Source: Mycobacterium sp. E2479 (GTDB lineage: Bacteria > Actinomycetota > Actinomycetes > Mycobacteriales > Mycobacteriaceae). From it: a stretch of DNA of 56,941 nt. The notes below the pieces were generated by a model that was not told where the DNA came from, ran no database searches, and worked only from the letters and a program-made list of their open reading frames with translations. Positions within the stretch are counted from its first letter, which is position 1, and every line of letters starts with the position of its first letter. Positions 17,745 through 27,110 of the stretch are shown here, piece after piece. Location of the stretch: positions 1 to 56,941 of the forward strand of contig NZ_LZJR01000049.1 of assembly GCF_001667925.1 (NCBI RefSeq), in the 5' to 3' direction. A program made the position numbers and the translations under genes.

Positions 17745-18833
17745 ATGACTCAGAACTCGAATCTGGCTGCGCTGTCGGCGGCGGGGGTGTCGGTCTGGCT
17801 GGATGACCTGTCTCGCAACTTGCTGCAATCCGGCAAGCTGCGGCAACTGATCGACACGAGAAGCGTTGTAGGCGTGACCACTAACCCGTCCACGTTTGAG
17901 CGCGCGCTTGCACACGGCCGCGCCTACGACGGCCAGATCGCCGAGCTGACGGCCCGCGGTACCGACATCGACACCGCAGTGCGCACGGCGATCACCGACG
18001 ACGTCCGGGCGGCCTGCGATGTGCTGCGTCCGCAGTGGGAGACGTCCGACGGCGTCGACGGAAGAGTGTCCATCGAAGTCGACCCGACGCTGGCACACGA
18101 TACCGATGCGACAGTCACGCAGGCCATCGAATTGGCCAAGATCGTCGACCGGCCCAACGTGTTCATCAAAATACCGGCCACCGACGCGGGGCTGCCCGCG
18201 ATCACCGCGGCGCTGGGCAAGGGAATCTGTGTCAATGTGACGCTGATCTTTTCGGTCCAACGGCACCGAGCGGTGATGAACGCTTATCTGGACGGCATCG
18301 AAGCCGCCCAACAGGCGGGCGTCGACCTGTCTCAAATCCATTCGGTGGCATCACTGTTCGTGTCGCGGGTCGACGCCGAAGTCGACAAGCGACTCGAAAC
18401 GATCGGCACGGATGAGGCACTCAAACTGCGAGGACAGGCGGGCATCGCCAACGCGCGATTGGCCTACGCGGCCTACCAGCAAGTTTTTGAAGCCGCGCCA
18501 CGTTACGCCGCGCTGCGCGCCGCGGGTGCTCGCGTGCAGCGCCCGCTATGGGCCTCCACTGGAGTGAAAAGCACTGCTTACCCCGACACGATGTACGTCA
18601 CCGAACTGGTGGCGCCGAACACGGTCAGCACTATTCCTGAGCCGACACTGGAGGCGGTGGCCGACCATGGCTTCGTCGCCGGTGACACCGTGACTGGCAG
18701 GGCGACGCAAGCGCGGGAAGTGTTCGACCGGCTGACCGCGGTCGGTGTCGATCTGCCTGACGTGTTCGCTGTGCTCGAACATGACGGAGTGTCCAGGTTC
18801 GCGGCGTCCTGGTCGCGGACGCGTCAGCGCTAA
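17745..18833 (+). CDS. tal: Transaldolase
   Basis: 362 residues, TalB/TAL-PGI type as in mycobacteria. It transfers a dihydroxyacetone unit between sugar phosphates in the pentose phosphate pathway. Visible motifs are [34 protein letters not shown], the Schiff-base lysine in [15 protein letters not shown], and [12 protein letters not shown] second tal copy outside the housekeeping tkt-tal-zwf cluster would raise NADPH supply for MsrA/B and mycothione reductase during oxidative stress (inference). It lies 156 bp after msrA in the same direction. Confidence 0.9.
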   Translation: MTQNSNLAALSAAGVSVWLDDLSRNLLQSGKLRQLIDTRSVVGVTTNPSTFERALAHGRAYDGQIAELTARGTDIDTAVRTAITDDVRAACDVLRPQWETSDGVDGRVSIEVDPTLAHDTDATVTQAIELAKIVDRPNVFIKIPATDAGLPAITAALGKGICVNVTLIFSVQRHRAVMNAYLDGIEAAQQAGVDLSQIHSVASLFVSRVDAEVDKRLETIGTDEALKLRGQAGIANARLAYAAYQQVFEAAPRYAALRAAGARVQRPLWASTGVKSTAYPDTMYVTELVAPNTVSTIPEPTLEAVADHGFVAGDTVTGRATQAREVFDRLTAVGVDLPDVFAVLEHDGVSRFAASWSRTRQR

Positions 18834-18879
18834 ACATTGGGCGCCGCTTCACCTTCTACGCATCTAGGAGACGGATCTA

Positions 18880-20586
18880 ATGTCCACCTCGGCGCCGCCG
18901 TTAGGAGGGCTTCGGGCCGGCCGGCCATTTCCCGAGCGTACCGGCCCCACGGGTAGCCTGCTCTACCGGCTGATCACAACGACGGATCACAAAGTGATCG
19001 GGATCATGTATGTCGTCGCTTGCTTTACATTCTTTTTCGTCGGCGGGCTCATGGCGCTGCTGATCCGTGCCGAGCTGGCCGCACCGGGTCTGCAGTTCCT
19101 GTCCAACGAGCAATACAACCAATTGTTCACTATGCACGGCACTGTCATGCTGCTGTTCTATGCGACCCCGGTCGTGTTCGGGTTCGCCAACTTGGTGCTG
19201 CCCCTGCAGATCGGCGCCCCCGATGTCGCCTTCCCGCGGCTCAACGCATTGTCGTTTTGGCTCTTTGTGTTCGGTGCGTTCATCGCCCTGGCGGGCTTCA
19301 TCGCCCCCGGTGGGCCAGCGGCATTCGGCTGGACCGCTTACACCCCGCTATCGGACGCCGTCCATTCGCCGGGCCCTGGTGGTGACTTATGGATCCTCGG
19401 GCTCATCGTCGGTGGGTTGGGCACCATCCTCGGCGGGGTCAACATGATCACGACGGTCGTGTGCCTACGCGCGCCGGGCATGACGATGTTTCGGATGCCG
19501 GTGTTCACCTGGAACATCCTGGTCACCAGCATTATGGTGCTGGTGGCGTTCCCGCTTTTGACGGCCGCGTTGTTCGGGTTGGCCGCCGACCGTCATCTTG
19601 GCGCACACGTATTCGACGCAGCCAACGGCGGAGTCCTGCTGTGGCAGCACATGTTCTGGTTCTTCGGTCATCCGGAGGTCTACATCATCGCGCTGCCCTT
19701 CTTCGGCATCATCACCGAAGTCATTCCTGTGTTTTCCCGCAAACCGTTGTTCGGCTACACGACCATGGTCTACGCGACCATCGCCATCGGGGCGCTGTCG
19801 ATCGCGGTGTGGGCGCATCATCTCTATGCGACCGGTGCGGTGTTGCTCCCCTTCTTCTCCTTCGCCACCTACCTCATTGCGGTTCCGACCGGGATTAAAT
19901 TCGTCAATTGGATCGGCACAATGTGGAAGGGGCAGTTGACCTTCGAGACCCCGATGTTGTTCGCGGCGGGCTTTTTGCTGACTTTTCTGCTCGGCGGCCT
20001 GTCGGGTGTGCTGCTGGCCAGCCCGCCAATCGACTTCCACGTCACCGATACGTATTTCGTCGTCGCCCACTTCCACTACGTGCTGTTCGGGACCATCGTG
20101 TTCGCCACTTATGCCGGGGTGTATTTCTGGTTTCCGAAGATGACCGGGCGGCTACTCGACGAACGGCTGGGCAAGTTGCACTTCTGGCTGACGCTGATCG
20201 GTTTCCACACAACATTTTTGGTCCAACACTGGCTAGGTAATAAGGGAATGCCGCGCCGCTACGCTGATTACCTGCCCACTGATGGGTTTACGACACTCAA
20301 CATCGTGTCGACGATCGGAGCACTCATCCTTGGGGCTTCGGTGCTGCCGTTCGTATGGAACGTGTTCCGTAGCTGGCGTTACGGCGAACCGGTCACCGTC
20401 GACGACCCATGGGGCTATGGCAACTCCTTGGAGTGGGCCACCAGCAGCCCACCCCCTCGGCATAACTTCACCGAACTTCCCCGCATCCGCTCTGAGCGGC
20501 CGGCTTTCGAACTGCACTATCCGCACATGATCGAACGGATGCGCAGTGAGGCGCATTTCCTGCGCGCACGAGCGAACATGCGCTAG
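18880..20586 (+). CDS. ctaD: Cytochrome c oxidase subunit I (CtaD paralogue)
   Basis: 568 residues with twelve predicted transmembrane helices. It has the heme-copper oxidase signature [22 protein letters not shown] (split here by naming only the CuB His-Pro-Glu-Val-Tyr part), HHLYATG with the CuB histidines, and HFHYVLFGT with the heme ligands. AGGAGAC precedes the ATG. No other oxidase subunit is adjacent, so it must use CtaC/CtaE and the bcc complex made elsewhere, or act as a replacement subunit I. Its place behind msrBA and tal under operator 2 suggests a stress-specific isoform. Confidence 0.92.
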   Translation: MSTSAPPLGGLRAGRPFPERTGPTGSLLYRLITTTDHKVIGIMYVVACFTFFFVGGLMALLIRAELAAPGLQFLSNEQYNQLFTMHGTVMLLFYATPVVFGFANLVLPLQIGAPDVAFPRLNALSFWLFVFGAFIALAGFIAPGGPAAFGWTAYTPLSDAVHSPGPGGDLWILGLIVGGLGTILGGVNMITTVVCLRAPGMTMFRMPVFTWNILVTSIMVLVAFPLLTAALFGLAADRHLGAHVFDAANGGVLLWQHMFWFFGHPEVYIIALPFFGIITEVIPVFSRKPLFGYTTMVYATIAIGALSIAVWAHHLYATGAVLLPFFSFATYLIAVPTGIKFVNWIGTMWKGQLTFETPMLFAAGFLLTFLLGGLSGVLLASPPIDFHVTDTYFVVAHFHYVLFGTIVFATYAGVYFWFPKMTGRLLDERLGKLHFWLTLIGFHTTFLVQHWLGNKGMPRRYADYLPTDGFTTLNIVSTIGALILGASVLPFVWNVFRSWRYGEPVTVDDPWGYGNSLEWATSSPPPRHNFTELPRIRSERPAFELHYPHMIERMRSEAHFLRARANMR

Positions 20587-20637
20587 CTGGAACCGGATGT
20601 TTGTGATGGGGGCGGAGATTCGATTCAACGAGGAACT

Positions 20638-21081
20638 GTGAGCGGCTACGTTGCTGGGGCCATTGGTGGCATTGTCGGCGGTCTCGCCATAGCCGTGCTA
20701 GGCATGGCCTACGGCGCCGCGAGCGGGCGGGGTTTGTGGGCGCTGCCCAACAGCATCGGCGGAATTATATTGGGCCCCAGACGCGCTGACGTAAGGCGAT
20801 TTGGAGTGGCCACCCTCGTTGGCGCGGCCCTACACCTCCTGCTCTCGGCCGTATTCGGCATTGTCATCGTCCTTCTCGCGCAGGACTTCACGCACGCGTA
20901 CCTCATAACTGGCCTGGTGGGTGGGGCGGCGCTCTGGCTCATAAACTATCTCGGCATCGGCGCGATCCATCTGGGTGCACGTCAGGTCGCGAAGCTGAAT
21001 CCTGTCCCGATCGCGCTAGCGCTTCACCTACTATTCGGGTTCATTGCCAGCGGTGTGGCCGTCCTAATTCAGCGGCCGTGA
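20638..21081 (+). CDS. Small integral membrane protein, 147 residues
   Basis: GTG start just after AGGAAC, 51 bp behind ctaD. Four predicted membrane helices: residues 4-26, 58-80, 88-108 and 125-143. The first is glycine-rich (GAIGGIVGGLAIAVLGMAYG). No family is recognised with confidence. It is probably the last gene of the operon under operator 2, and its position suggests a role near the oxidase or membrane integrity. Confidence 0.7.
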   Translation: MSGYVAGAIGGIVGGLAIAVLGMAYGAASGRGLWALPNSIGGIILGPRRADVRRFGVATLVGAALHLLLSAVFGIVIVLLAQDFTHAYLITGLVGGAALWLINYLGIGAIHLGARQVAKLNPVPIALALHLLFGFIASGVAVLIQRP

Positions 21082-21113
21082 GATTCAAAAAACCGGCTCG
21101 TTATCTGCTGCAA

Positions 21114-21350
21114 CTAGGCTTCTTCCAATGCCTCACCAAGTGATTGCAGAACCTTGTTGTGCTGCGCGTTGACAAGCGTGTGACCCACCAGCAACGTGGC
21201 GACGACAGGCCATTCCATGATCCCAAACACGGCCAACGCACCGACACCGGCATAGAACACGAGATGTTCCGGTGCCGGTAACGTTACGCCAACACTCCAG
21301 GGCGACGACGGGGTAGCCGTGCACTTGCGGTGTGCTCTTGCTTTGTTCAT
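21114..21350 (-). CDS. Small membrane protein, 78 residues
   Basis: The start at 21350 (or the adjacent ATG at 21353) follows AGGAGG; longer upstream reading overlaps the sigma gene end region and has no signal. One hydrophobic span around residues 25-55 (LVFYAGVGALAVFGIMEWPVVATLLVGH) may form two short helices, followed by VNAQHNKVLQSLGEALEEA. It lies about 110 bp downstream of the sigma factor on the same strand. It has no HxxxCxxC zinc motif, so it is not a classical anti-sigma factor, but a membrane-bound partner cannot be excluded. Confidence 0.6.
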   Translation of the reverse strand: MNKARAHRKCTATPSSPWSVGVTLPAPEHLVFYAGVGALAVFGIMEWPVVATLLVGHTLVNAQHNKVLQSLGEALEEA

Positions 21351-21461
21351 CATGCCTCCTCCTGATCTCCCGACCGATTCGCATGGAGCACCGATGGGGG
21401 CACCATCTACTTGGCATGCGGCGTTGGCCTCTTTCTTCGCCGTCGGCGTGGCCAAGGACGA

Positions 21462-22136
21462 TCAGTGATCAACGGCTGGTGGATGACCGCAACTGAGCTT
21501 GGCGCCGCTGACGATTGCACGCTCTTGGGTTGCCTTGTCTGCGGTCTTGTTGATCGTCCTGCCGGCTGGCGAGTCGAATAGCAATTCGCGCAATTGTTTT
21601 CGTCCCCGGTTGAGCCGCGAACTCACGGTTCCTTGCCGGGTGTTTGTCATGGCGGCGATCTCTTTGTAGGAGTATCCCGCAATGTCGGCAAAATAGACGG
21701 TGATGCGAAAGCGCTCGGGCAACACCATCATTGCCGCCTTGAGGTGGGGATCTGGCAGCACTTCGAGGGCCTGGTCTTCGGCCGACCGTAGGCCCCCAGG
21801 CGTCCGTGGCCCGCTGGCCGCGAGTTGTCGATCAGTGATTTCACCAATCGGGTGTTGTGCGGGACGGCGCGTTTGCTTCCGGTAGCCGTTGATATAGGTG
21901 TTGGTCATGATCCGCCGCAGCCATGCCTTGAGGTTCGTTCCTGGTTCGAACGCCCTGAGACCGGCATAAGCGTTGAGCATCGTTTCTTGCACCAGATCCT
22001 CCGCATCCACCCGATTGGAGGTCATCCGAAGAGCTTGCCGATACAGCGGCTCAAGGAGCGGGGTGACGGCGGTTTCAAATTGAGAGGTCAACGCGGCGTC
22101 CGGCGCCGTGGTACATCCCGCGCGCACGCGACCCAC
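21462..22136 (-). CDS. SigH-like ECF sigma factor
   Basis: 224 residues from the GTG at 22136, chosen because AGGGA lies six bases upstream; 22187 is an alternative GTG without such a site. Region 2 is [17 protein letters not shown] with [20 protein letters not shown], nearly as in mycobacterial SigH. Region 4 is [31 protein letters not shown]. The C-terminal tail has a Cys-Gly-His and a final His. SigH normally sits beside the zinc anti-sigma RshA; no such gene is here. Operator 3 lies about 330 bp upstream, so this sigma factor would amplify the GGGTGA response. Confidence 0.87.
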   Translation of the reverse strand: MGRVRAGCTTAPDAALTSQFETAVTPLLEPLYRQALRMTSNRVDAEDLVQETMLNAYAGLRAFEPGTNLKAWLRRIMTNTYINGYRKQTRRPAQHPIGEITDRQLAASGPRTPGGLRSAEDQALEVLPDPHLKAAMMVLPERFRITVYFADIAGYSYKEIAAMTNTRQGTVSSRLNRGRKQLRELLFDSPAGRTINKTADKATQERAIVSGAKLSCGHPPAVDH

Positions 22137-22468
22137 GTTAGATCCCTGCCATGGCGGAAAGCATTGGCACGCCTTGAGTCCGGCCACCGCTTGCCGGAGG
22201 CAGGCAAAACCCGTCCGCAGGGAACCGGTCCGGGAGAGGAGTTCTGGTCAGCTCGGTGGACCAGCCCGTGGAGGAACGCCAGGACCGAATGCGCGAGCGT
22301 CTAGATGTGGCGGCGCCGGTCATTGCATCGTCTTCTTTCTGGCGCGGTACGTGCGGCCGATTGATCCTGATAAATCCCGATCTGGGCTCAACGCCCCGGC
22401 CGAGAAACCGGTGAAGTAGCCGGCAGTGTTTCCTCGTCCCCAGAACCTCCGCTGGTCACTCTGGTGCC

Positions 22469-22526
22469 AGCATCCACCGTCGGCGGGTGAGTGGTCATCA
22501 CCCGCCGACGCGATTCATCCGGGTGA
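22469..22526 (-). promoter_or_regulatory. Operator/promoter 3 of the GGGTGA regulon
   Basis: Minus-strand orientation: distal TCACCCGGATGA (22526-22515), 11 nt, GGGTGA (22503-22498), 7-nt spacer with ATGACC, TCACCC (22490-22485), 10 nt, GATGCT (22474-22469). Points toward the sigma factor gene at 22136, with a long leader containing a 61-codon frame (22323-22138) that ends directly in front of the sigma start. Confidence 0.8.
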
Positions 22527-22783
22527 ACGCCCGCGCGACCCACGACATCGGGGGGCCGTCAAGGCTATGGCTCCTTGGTTTAGTGGTGCGGTAGCGACTG
22601 CACCTCCCGCCCCCGTCAATCGGCGGTCGTCGAGGGCGTGACAACGCTTACCAGTTGCGTGGCGCGTCGATGACGAACCCGTTGGGGTTCCTGGGCGCAG
22701 ATTGCTGCGCTCTGACCGGGTCGGGCGTCGATCTGTGCGACCAGCGAACTGGTCCACCGGTCTGACGATCGGTCAGTCGTCTA

Positions 22784-22841
22784 TCACCCGGGTGAGTCAT
22801 GGCGGTGGGCGACGACAGTTCACCCGTCTGCACGCCATGAT
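22784..22841 (+). promoter_or_regulatory. Operator/promoter 4 of the GGGTGA regulon
   Basis: TCACCCGGGTGA (22784-22795), 11 nt, GGGCGA (22807-22812), 7 nt with CGACAG, TCACCC (22820-22825), 10 nt, CATGAT (22836-22841). Divergent from operator 3; drives DUF5709 and the LpdA-like gene. Confidence 0.82.
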
Positions 22842-22941
22842 CAGAACGTCCACAGCTGCGCGGTTGTATGCCCTTGTTCAACCCAACGACGGACCTCGCA
22901 GCGCTAATAGGACCTCGCAGATACGGATGGAGACGGCGCCG

Positions 22942-23394
22942 ATGGGGATGTCTGAATTCGATGATGTGCAGGCTCATCTGCTCGAACCAGAAGAAAGCCT
23001 GGACTCAGAGCAAACTGGCATCGACTTCGACGAAGGCTATTCACCCCCGGAACGGCCACGTGAATTGAGGGCGTGGGGGCTGACGGCGAGGGAAGCGCGG
23101 ACCCACGAAAGTCTGGCGCGCCGACTGGCCCGTGAGGTGCCCGACGTGACCGATCAGTGGGATGGCGACGGAATCGGTGATAGCGCCGACAGTGATGGTG
23201 AGCCGATCGACGATCAGGTTGGCGACGTGCGCGCAGGGCGGTTGGTCGCCTTCGACGTCGACCCTACGGATCCTGCTACGGATTACCTTGCCCACGACGT
23301 CGGCATTGACGGCGGTGCCGCCTCGGCTGAGGAAGCCGCCATCCATATCGTCGTCGACGAAGACGCCAGCGCCGGTGGGGGATGGCGGCTCTGA
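22942..23394 (+). CDS. DUF5709 family protein
   Basis: 150 residues, very acidic and probably partly disordered. The conserved DUF5709 segment is at the start: FDDVQAHLLEPEESL, GIDFDEGYSPPERP and WGLTAREARTHESLARRLAREVPDV. A low-complexity Asp/Gly/Ala tail follows. GGAG lies nine bases before ATG 22942; ATG 22948 is an alternative. It is the first gene behind operator 4, 38 bp ahead of the LpdA-like gene. The function of the family is not known to me. Confidence 0.8.
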   Translation: MGMSEFDDVQAHLLEPEESLDSEQTGIDFDEGYSPPERPRELRAWGLTAREARTHESLARRLAREVPDVTDQWDGDGIGDSADSDGEPIDDQVGDVRAGRLVAFDVDPTDPATDYLAHDVGIDGGAASAEEAAIHIVVDEDASAGGGWRL

Positions 23395-23431
23395 TGAACC
23401 TGCCATCCGGCCAGTTGGTGAAATTTGAGCT

Positions 23432-24847
23432 GTGGTGACCCGCATTGTGATCCTCGGCGGCGGCCCCGCCGGCTACGAAGCGGCATTGGTTGCAGCTGCG
23501 CGAGATTTCGCAGTGTCCAGCGTCACCGTCGTCGATTCCGGCGGAGTCGGTGGCGCTGCTGTGCTGTGCGACTGCGTGCCATCGAAAACCTTTATCGCCT
23601 CCACGGGGCTGCGCACCGAACTGCGACGGGCAACCAGCCTGGGTTTCGACATCCACACCCACGACGCCAATATCTGTTTGGCGGAAATCCACCAGCGGAT
23701 CAAGACGATCGCTACCGAACAATCCGTGGATATCACCACGCAGCTACTGAGCATGGGTGTCGAATTGATCGCGGGCCGCGGCGAACTGGTTGATGCGGCT
23801 CCCGGTCTGGCGCGTCACCGCGTCAAGGTGACAGCCCGCGACGGCAGCACGACGACCCGAGATGCCGATGTTGTGTTGATCGCCACCGGTGCCAGCCCCC
23901 GGATCCTGCCGTCGGCGCGCCCCGACGGCGAGCGCATCCTGACCTGGCGCCAGCTCTACGACCTGGACTCGTTACCAGAGCACCTCATCGTGGTGGGATG
24001 CGGGGTGACCGGCACCGAATTCGCCAACGCCTACACCGAACTCGGTGTGGCCGTGACGCTGGTAGCCAGCCGTGACCGGGTGCTGCCCTACGAGGACGCC
24101 GACGCCGCACGGGTGCTCGAGGAATCGTTCGCCCAACGCGGGGTCAACCTGTTCAAAAGGGCCCGGGCACAATCCGTGCGGCGCACCGACGACGGGGTGT
24201 TGGTGGCAATGACTGACGGCCGCACCGTCGAGGGCAGCCACGCATTGATGACACTCGGGTCAGTGCCCAACACCGGCGGGCTAGGTTTACAGCGCGTGGG
24301 CATGGACCCAGGACCCGGCAATTACATTGCCGTCGACCGGGTGTCGCGGACATCGGCCGCGGGCATTTACGCTGCGGGGGACTGCACAGGCGTTCTGCCG
24401 TTAGCCTCGGTCGCCGCGATGCAGGGCCGGATCGCGATGTATCACGCGCTCGGCGAAGCCGTTAATCCGCTCCGGTTGCGCACCGTCGCGGCGACGGTGT
24501 TCACCCACCCCGAGGTCGCGACGGTGGGCGTCTCGCAGGCCGCGATCGACGACGGGTCGATTCAGGCGCGTGTCGTCACGCTGCCGTTGAAAACCAATGC
24601 GCGGGCCAAAATGTCGGAGCTGCGTCAGGGCTTCGTCAAACTATTTTGCCGGCAGGACAGCGGCGTGGTAATCGGCGGCGTCGTGGTCGCGTCGATCGCT
24701 TCCGAACTGATACTGCCGATCGCGCTTGCCGTTCAAAACCGCATCACCGTGGACGATCTGGCGCAGACGCTTGCGATCTATCCGTCGCTGTCCGGCTCGA
24801 TCACCGAGGCGGCGCGTCGGCTCATCGCACACGACGATCTGAACTGA
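23432..24847 (+). CDS. LpdA-like NAD(P)H quinone reductase
   Basis: 471 residues, very close over its length to mycobacterial LpdA (Rv3303c type). FAD site GGGPAGYEAALVA, NAD site VVGCGVTGTEFANAYTELG, second FAD motif GIYAAGDCTGVLPLASVA and C-terminal dimer domain. As in LpdA the lipoamide dehydrogenase disulfide is missing: the first Cys of the usual CxxxxC is Ala (GGAAVLCDCVPSK), while an extra Cys two residues before the remaining one makes a CxC. It would reduce quinones and protect against oxidative stress. It is shorter than Rv3303c by about 20 C-terminal residues. Confidence 0.9.
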   Translation: MVTRIVILGGGPAGYEAALVAAARDFAVSSVTVVDSGGVGGAAVLCDCVPSKTFIASTGLRTELRRATSLGFDIHTHDANICLAEIHQRIKTIATEQSVDITTQLLSMGVELIAGRGELVDAAPGLARHRVKVTARDGSTTTRDADVVLIATGASPRILPSARPDGERILTWRQLYDLDSLPEHLIVVGCGVTGTEFANAYTELGVAVTLVASRDRVLPYEDADAARVLEESFAQRGVNLFKRARAQSVRRTDDGVLVAMTDGRTVEGSHALMTLGSVPNTGGLGLQRVGMDPGPGNYIAVDRVSRTSAAGIYAAGDCTGVLPLASVAAMQGRIAMYHALGEAVNPLRLRTVAATVFTHPEVATVGVSQAAIDDGSIQARVVTLPLKTNARAKMSELRQGFVKLFCRQDSGVVIGGVVVASIASELILPIALAVQNRITVDDLAQTLAIYPSLSGSITEAARRLIAHDDLN

Positions 24848-24912
24848 TGCACGAACTGAATAGGCGAATGAGGGACAGCCAGTCGAACTCAGGGATCCCA
24901 GATTGAGCACTA

Positions 24913-24970
24913 TCACCCGGGTGATTCGTGCGCAGGGGTGATGACAGATGGGCCAGGGGCAGGCGACGCT
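24913..24970 (+). promoter_or_regulatory. Operator/promoter 5 of the GGGTGA regulon
   Basis: TCACCCGGGTGA (24913-24924), 11 nt, GGGTGA (24936-24941), 7 nt with ATGACA, degenerate fourth half-site TGGGCC (24949-24954), 10 nt, GACGCT (24965-24970). Transcript start is predicted about 25 nt before the ATG at 25002. Confidence 0.8.
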
Positions 24971-25001
24971 CACCACCGGAATGTCAAACAGGAGAGCACA
25001 T

Positions 25002-26366
25002 ATGAACACGGTCCCACTTCACCGGCAATCGGCGAAGACCGAGCCGGCCACCTCCGTTGTGATCGTCGGCAGCGGATTCGCCGCCTTCGAGTGCGCGCGA
25101 CGACTGGCCCGACGGTTAGGTAGGGCCCGCGCCTCGGACGTGCAGGTGACCATTATTTCGCCCGTCGATTACCTGCAGTACTCACCATTGCTGGCTGACG
25201 TGGCCGGTGGGTTGGTCGACCCGCGGTTTGTCTGTGTACCGCTGGCCGGAACGCTCAAGGGCGTGCAGGCGGTGCGGGGCCGCGTCGACAGCGTTGACCT
25301 CGATCGGCAGATGCTCACGTTCACCGATCCGGAGGGCCGGGTCAGAACGCGATCGTGGGATCGGCTGGTCTTAACACCAGGCTCGGTAACCCGGCTGTTC
25401 GATACGCCCGGCTTGGCCACCCACGCGCACGGGCTGAAGTCGACGGCCGAGGCGCTGTATCTGCGTGACCGCGTCATCGAGCAGTTGGAACTGGCTTGCG
25501 CCGACGAAAACGAGGCTCGCGCGGCCGCACGACGCACGATTGTCGTTGTGGGTGCGTCGTATTCCGGGTCCGAATTGACTGCGCAGCTGCGCGCGCTCGC
25601 GGATGCGGCGGCGAAGCAGATGAACTTCGATCGGGCATCGGTGCGGTTTGTCCTGCTGGACTTGGCTGACCACGTCATGCCCGAGGTGGGGGAAAAACTC
25701 GGCAATGCGGCGATGCGTGTGCTGCGCTCTCGCGGAATCGATGTGCGGTTGGGCACGACGCTCAAGGAGATTCACGCCGATCATGTTGTGCTCAGCGATG
25801 ATTCCCGCATCGATACTTACACGGTAGCCTGGGTGGCCGGCGTGACTCCGTCACCGCTGATCGCCACGCTGGGCTTGGAAACCGAGCGGGGCCGACTGAA
25901 GGTACGGGCCGATTTGCAGGTACCAGGCCACCCGGAGGTATTTGCCGCCGGCGACGCCGCCGCCGTCCCGGATCTAACTCGGCCGGGCAAGATCGCCCCA
26001 CCCACTGCCCAGCACGCGACACGCCAAGGTAAAACGTTGGCCCGCAACGTCGCCGCGAGTCTCGGCTATGGCGCGCGGAAAGACTACCGGCACAGCGATA
26101 AGGGTTTGGTGGTCGACTTGGGTCCGCGCTATGCCGTCGCCAACCCGCTTGGCGTGCACCTATCGGGCTATCCCGCGAAGTTTGTCACCCGGGCCTACCA
26201 TCTCTACGCGCTTCCCCGGTTCGTCAACCGCTGGGCGGTCGCACTCGCCTACCTCACCGACGTCTTCTTCGCGCGCACGGTGCTGTCAATGGGATTCGTT
26301 TCCGGTGTCGACGCCCAATTCACCAGTGAAGCCTTCGAGCTACCAACCGCGGCAGGGGCAGAATGA
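25002..26366 (+). CDS. Type II NADH dehydrogenase-like FAD oxidoreductase
   Basis: 454 residues. FAD motif VVIVGSGFAAFECARRLARR, NADH motif TIVVVGASYSGSELTAQL, and VFAAGDAAAVPD before the FAD phosphate-binding helix, as in NDH-2/FSP1-like enzymes. The C-terminal 70 residues contain aromatic and hydrophobic helices (RFVNRWAVALAYLTDVFFARTVL) expected to anchor at the membrane and take quinone. AGGAG precedes the ATG. It leads a five-gene operon with a molybdopterin enzyme, flavin reductase, zinc-ribbon protein and RraA-like protein. Confidence 0.87.
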   Translation: MNTVPLHRQSAKTEPATSVVIVGSGFAAFECARRLARRLGRARASDVQVTIISPVDYLQYSPLLADVAGGLVDPRFVCVPLAGTLKGVQAVRGRVDSVDLDRQMLTFTDPEGRVRTRSWDRLVLTPGSVTRLFDTPGLATHAHGLKSTAEALYLRDRVIEQLELACADENEARAAARRTIVVVGASYSGSELTAQLRALADAAAKQMNFDRASVRFVLLDLADHVMPEVGEKLGNAAMRVLRSRGIDVRLGTTLKEIHADHVVLSDDSRIDTYTVAWVAGVTPSPLIATLGLETERGRLKVRADLQVPGHPEVFAAGDAAAVPDLTRPGKIAPPTAQHATRQGKTLARNVAASLGYGARKDYRHSDKGLVVDLGPRYAVANPLGVHLSGYPAKFVTRAYHLYALPRFVNRWAVALAYLTDVFFARTVLSMGFVSGVDAQFTSEAFELPTAAGAE

Positions 26367-26502
26367 TGCTCAACTTTGCTTGCTCCCACGCCGGCCGGGC
26401 GGCGCGCAAGACAACGGCATCCGATGTGATCCGCCGTCCTATCCCGATCGCTGACCCAACGCCCGCTTTGTCGGAATGATCACCACCACGAACGGAGCGC
26501 CA

Positions 26503-27102
26503 ATGGCTGTCGTCAACAGAGGGTTTCACGGACGTCGCGTTGAATCGGCCGCAGCGCTGCCGCCCGGCCAGCATCTGACCGCGGACTTCCCCGTCCTGCA
26601 AGCAGGACCGACTCCACGAATCAATCTCGATGACTGGCGGTTCACCATTCGCGACGAACTCGGCGCCGAGCAGTCCTGGACTTGGGCCCAGCTCAAACTC
26701 CTGCCCAGCGAGCGGCTCAACGTGGACATCCACTGCGTCACCACGTGGTCCAAGCTGAACACGAAATGGAAAGGCGTTTCCCTGGATACACTTTTCGAAT
26801 CGACCACCACCGCAGCCAGATTCGCGCTGGTCGGTTCCTACGGCGGTTACACCACCAACCTTCCATTGGGCGATCTGCTCGGTGGCAAGGCGTGGATCGT
26901 TTACGCGTACGAGGGCGCACCGCTTAGCGCGGTGCACGGTGGTCCGGCGCGGCTATTGGTGCCGCATCTGTACTTCTGGAAGTCCGCGAAGTGGGTGAAA
27001 TTCATTGAGCTGCGTGACAACGATGCGCCAGGATTCTGGGAGCGGTTGGGCTACCACAGCTACGGCGACCCGTGGCAAGAGCAACGCTACGCCGGGGATT
27101 GA
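26503..27102 (+). CDS. Molybdopterin-dependent oxidoreductase (sulfite oxidase/MsrP-like fold)
   Basis: 199 residues, the oxidoreductase molybdopterin-binding domain. The Mo-ligating Cys is Cys78 in VDIHCVTTWSK; YGGYTTNLPL and HGGPARLLVPHLYFWKSAKWV are the other conserved blocks. There is no Tat or Sec signal, so it is cytosolic, unlike periplasmic MsrP. The start at 26503 follows GGAG. The reductase at 27111 presumably supplies electrons. The substrate could be a sulfoxide or other oxyanion; this is inference from fold and context. Confidence 0.85.
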   Translation: MAVVNRGFHGRRVESAAALPPGQHLTADFPVLQAGPTPRINLDDWRFTIRDELGAEQSWTWAQLKLLPSERLNVDIHCVTTWSKLNTKWKGVSLDTLFESTTTAARFALVGSYGGYTTNLPLGDLLGGKAWIVYAYEGAPLSAVHGGPARLLVPHLYFWKSAKWVKFIELRDNDAPGFWERLGYHSYGDPWQEQRYAGD

Positions 27103-27110
27103 CGACGTTC

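Noticed and set aside
21114..21350. Anti-sigma factor of the SigH-like protein
   Set aside because: No HxxxCxxC motif and almost entirely hydrophobic; kept as an uncharacterised membrane protein.
22138..22323. Leader gene upstream of the sigma factor
   Set aside because: It ends next to the sigma start, but the Arg/Ser-rich composition and lack of a good ribosome site make coding doubtful; mentioned with operator 3.
26180..26195. Operator-like CACCCGGGC inside the NDH2-like gene
   Set aside because: Single half palindrome in coding sequence without the other half-sites.
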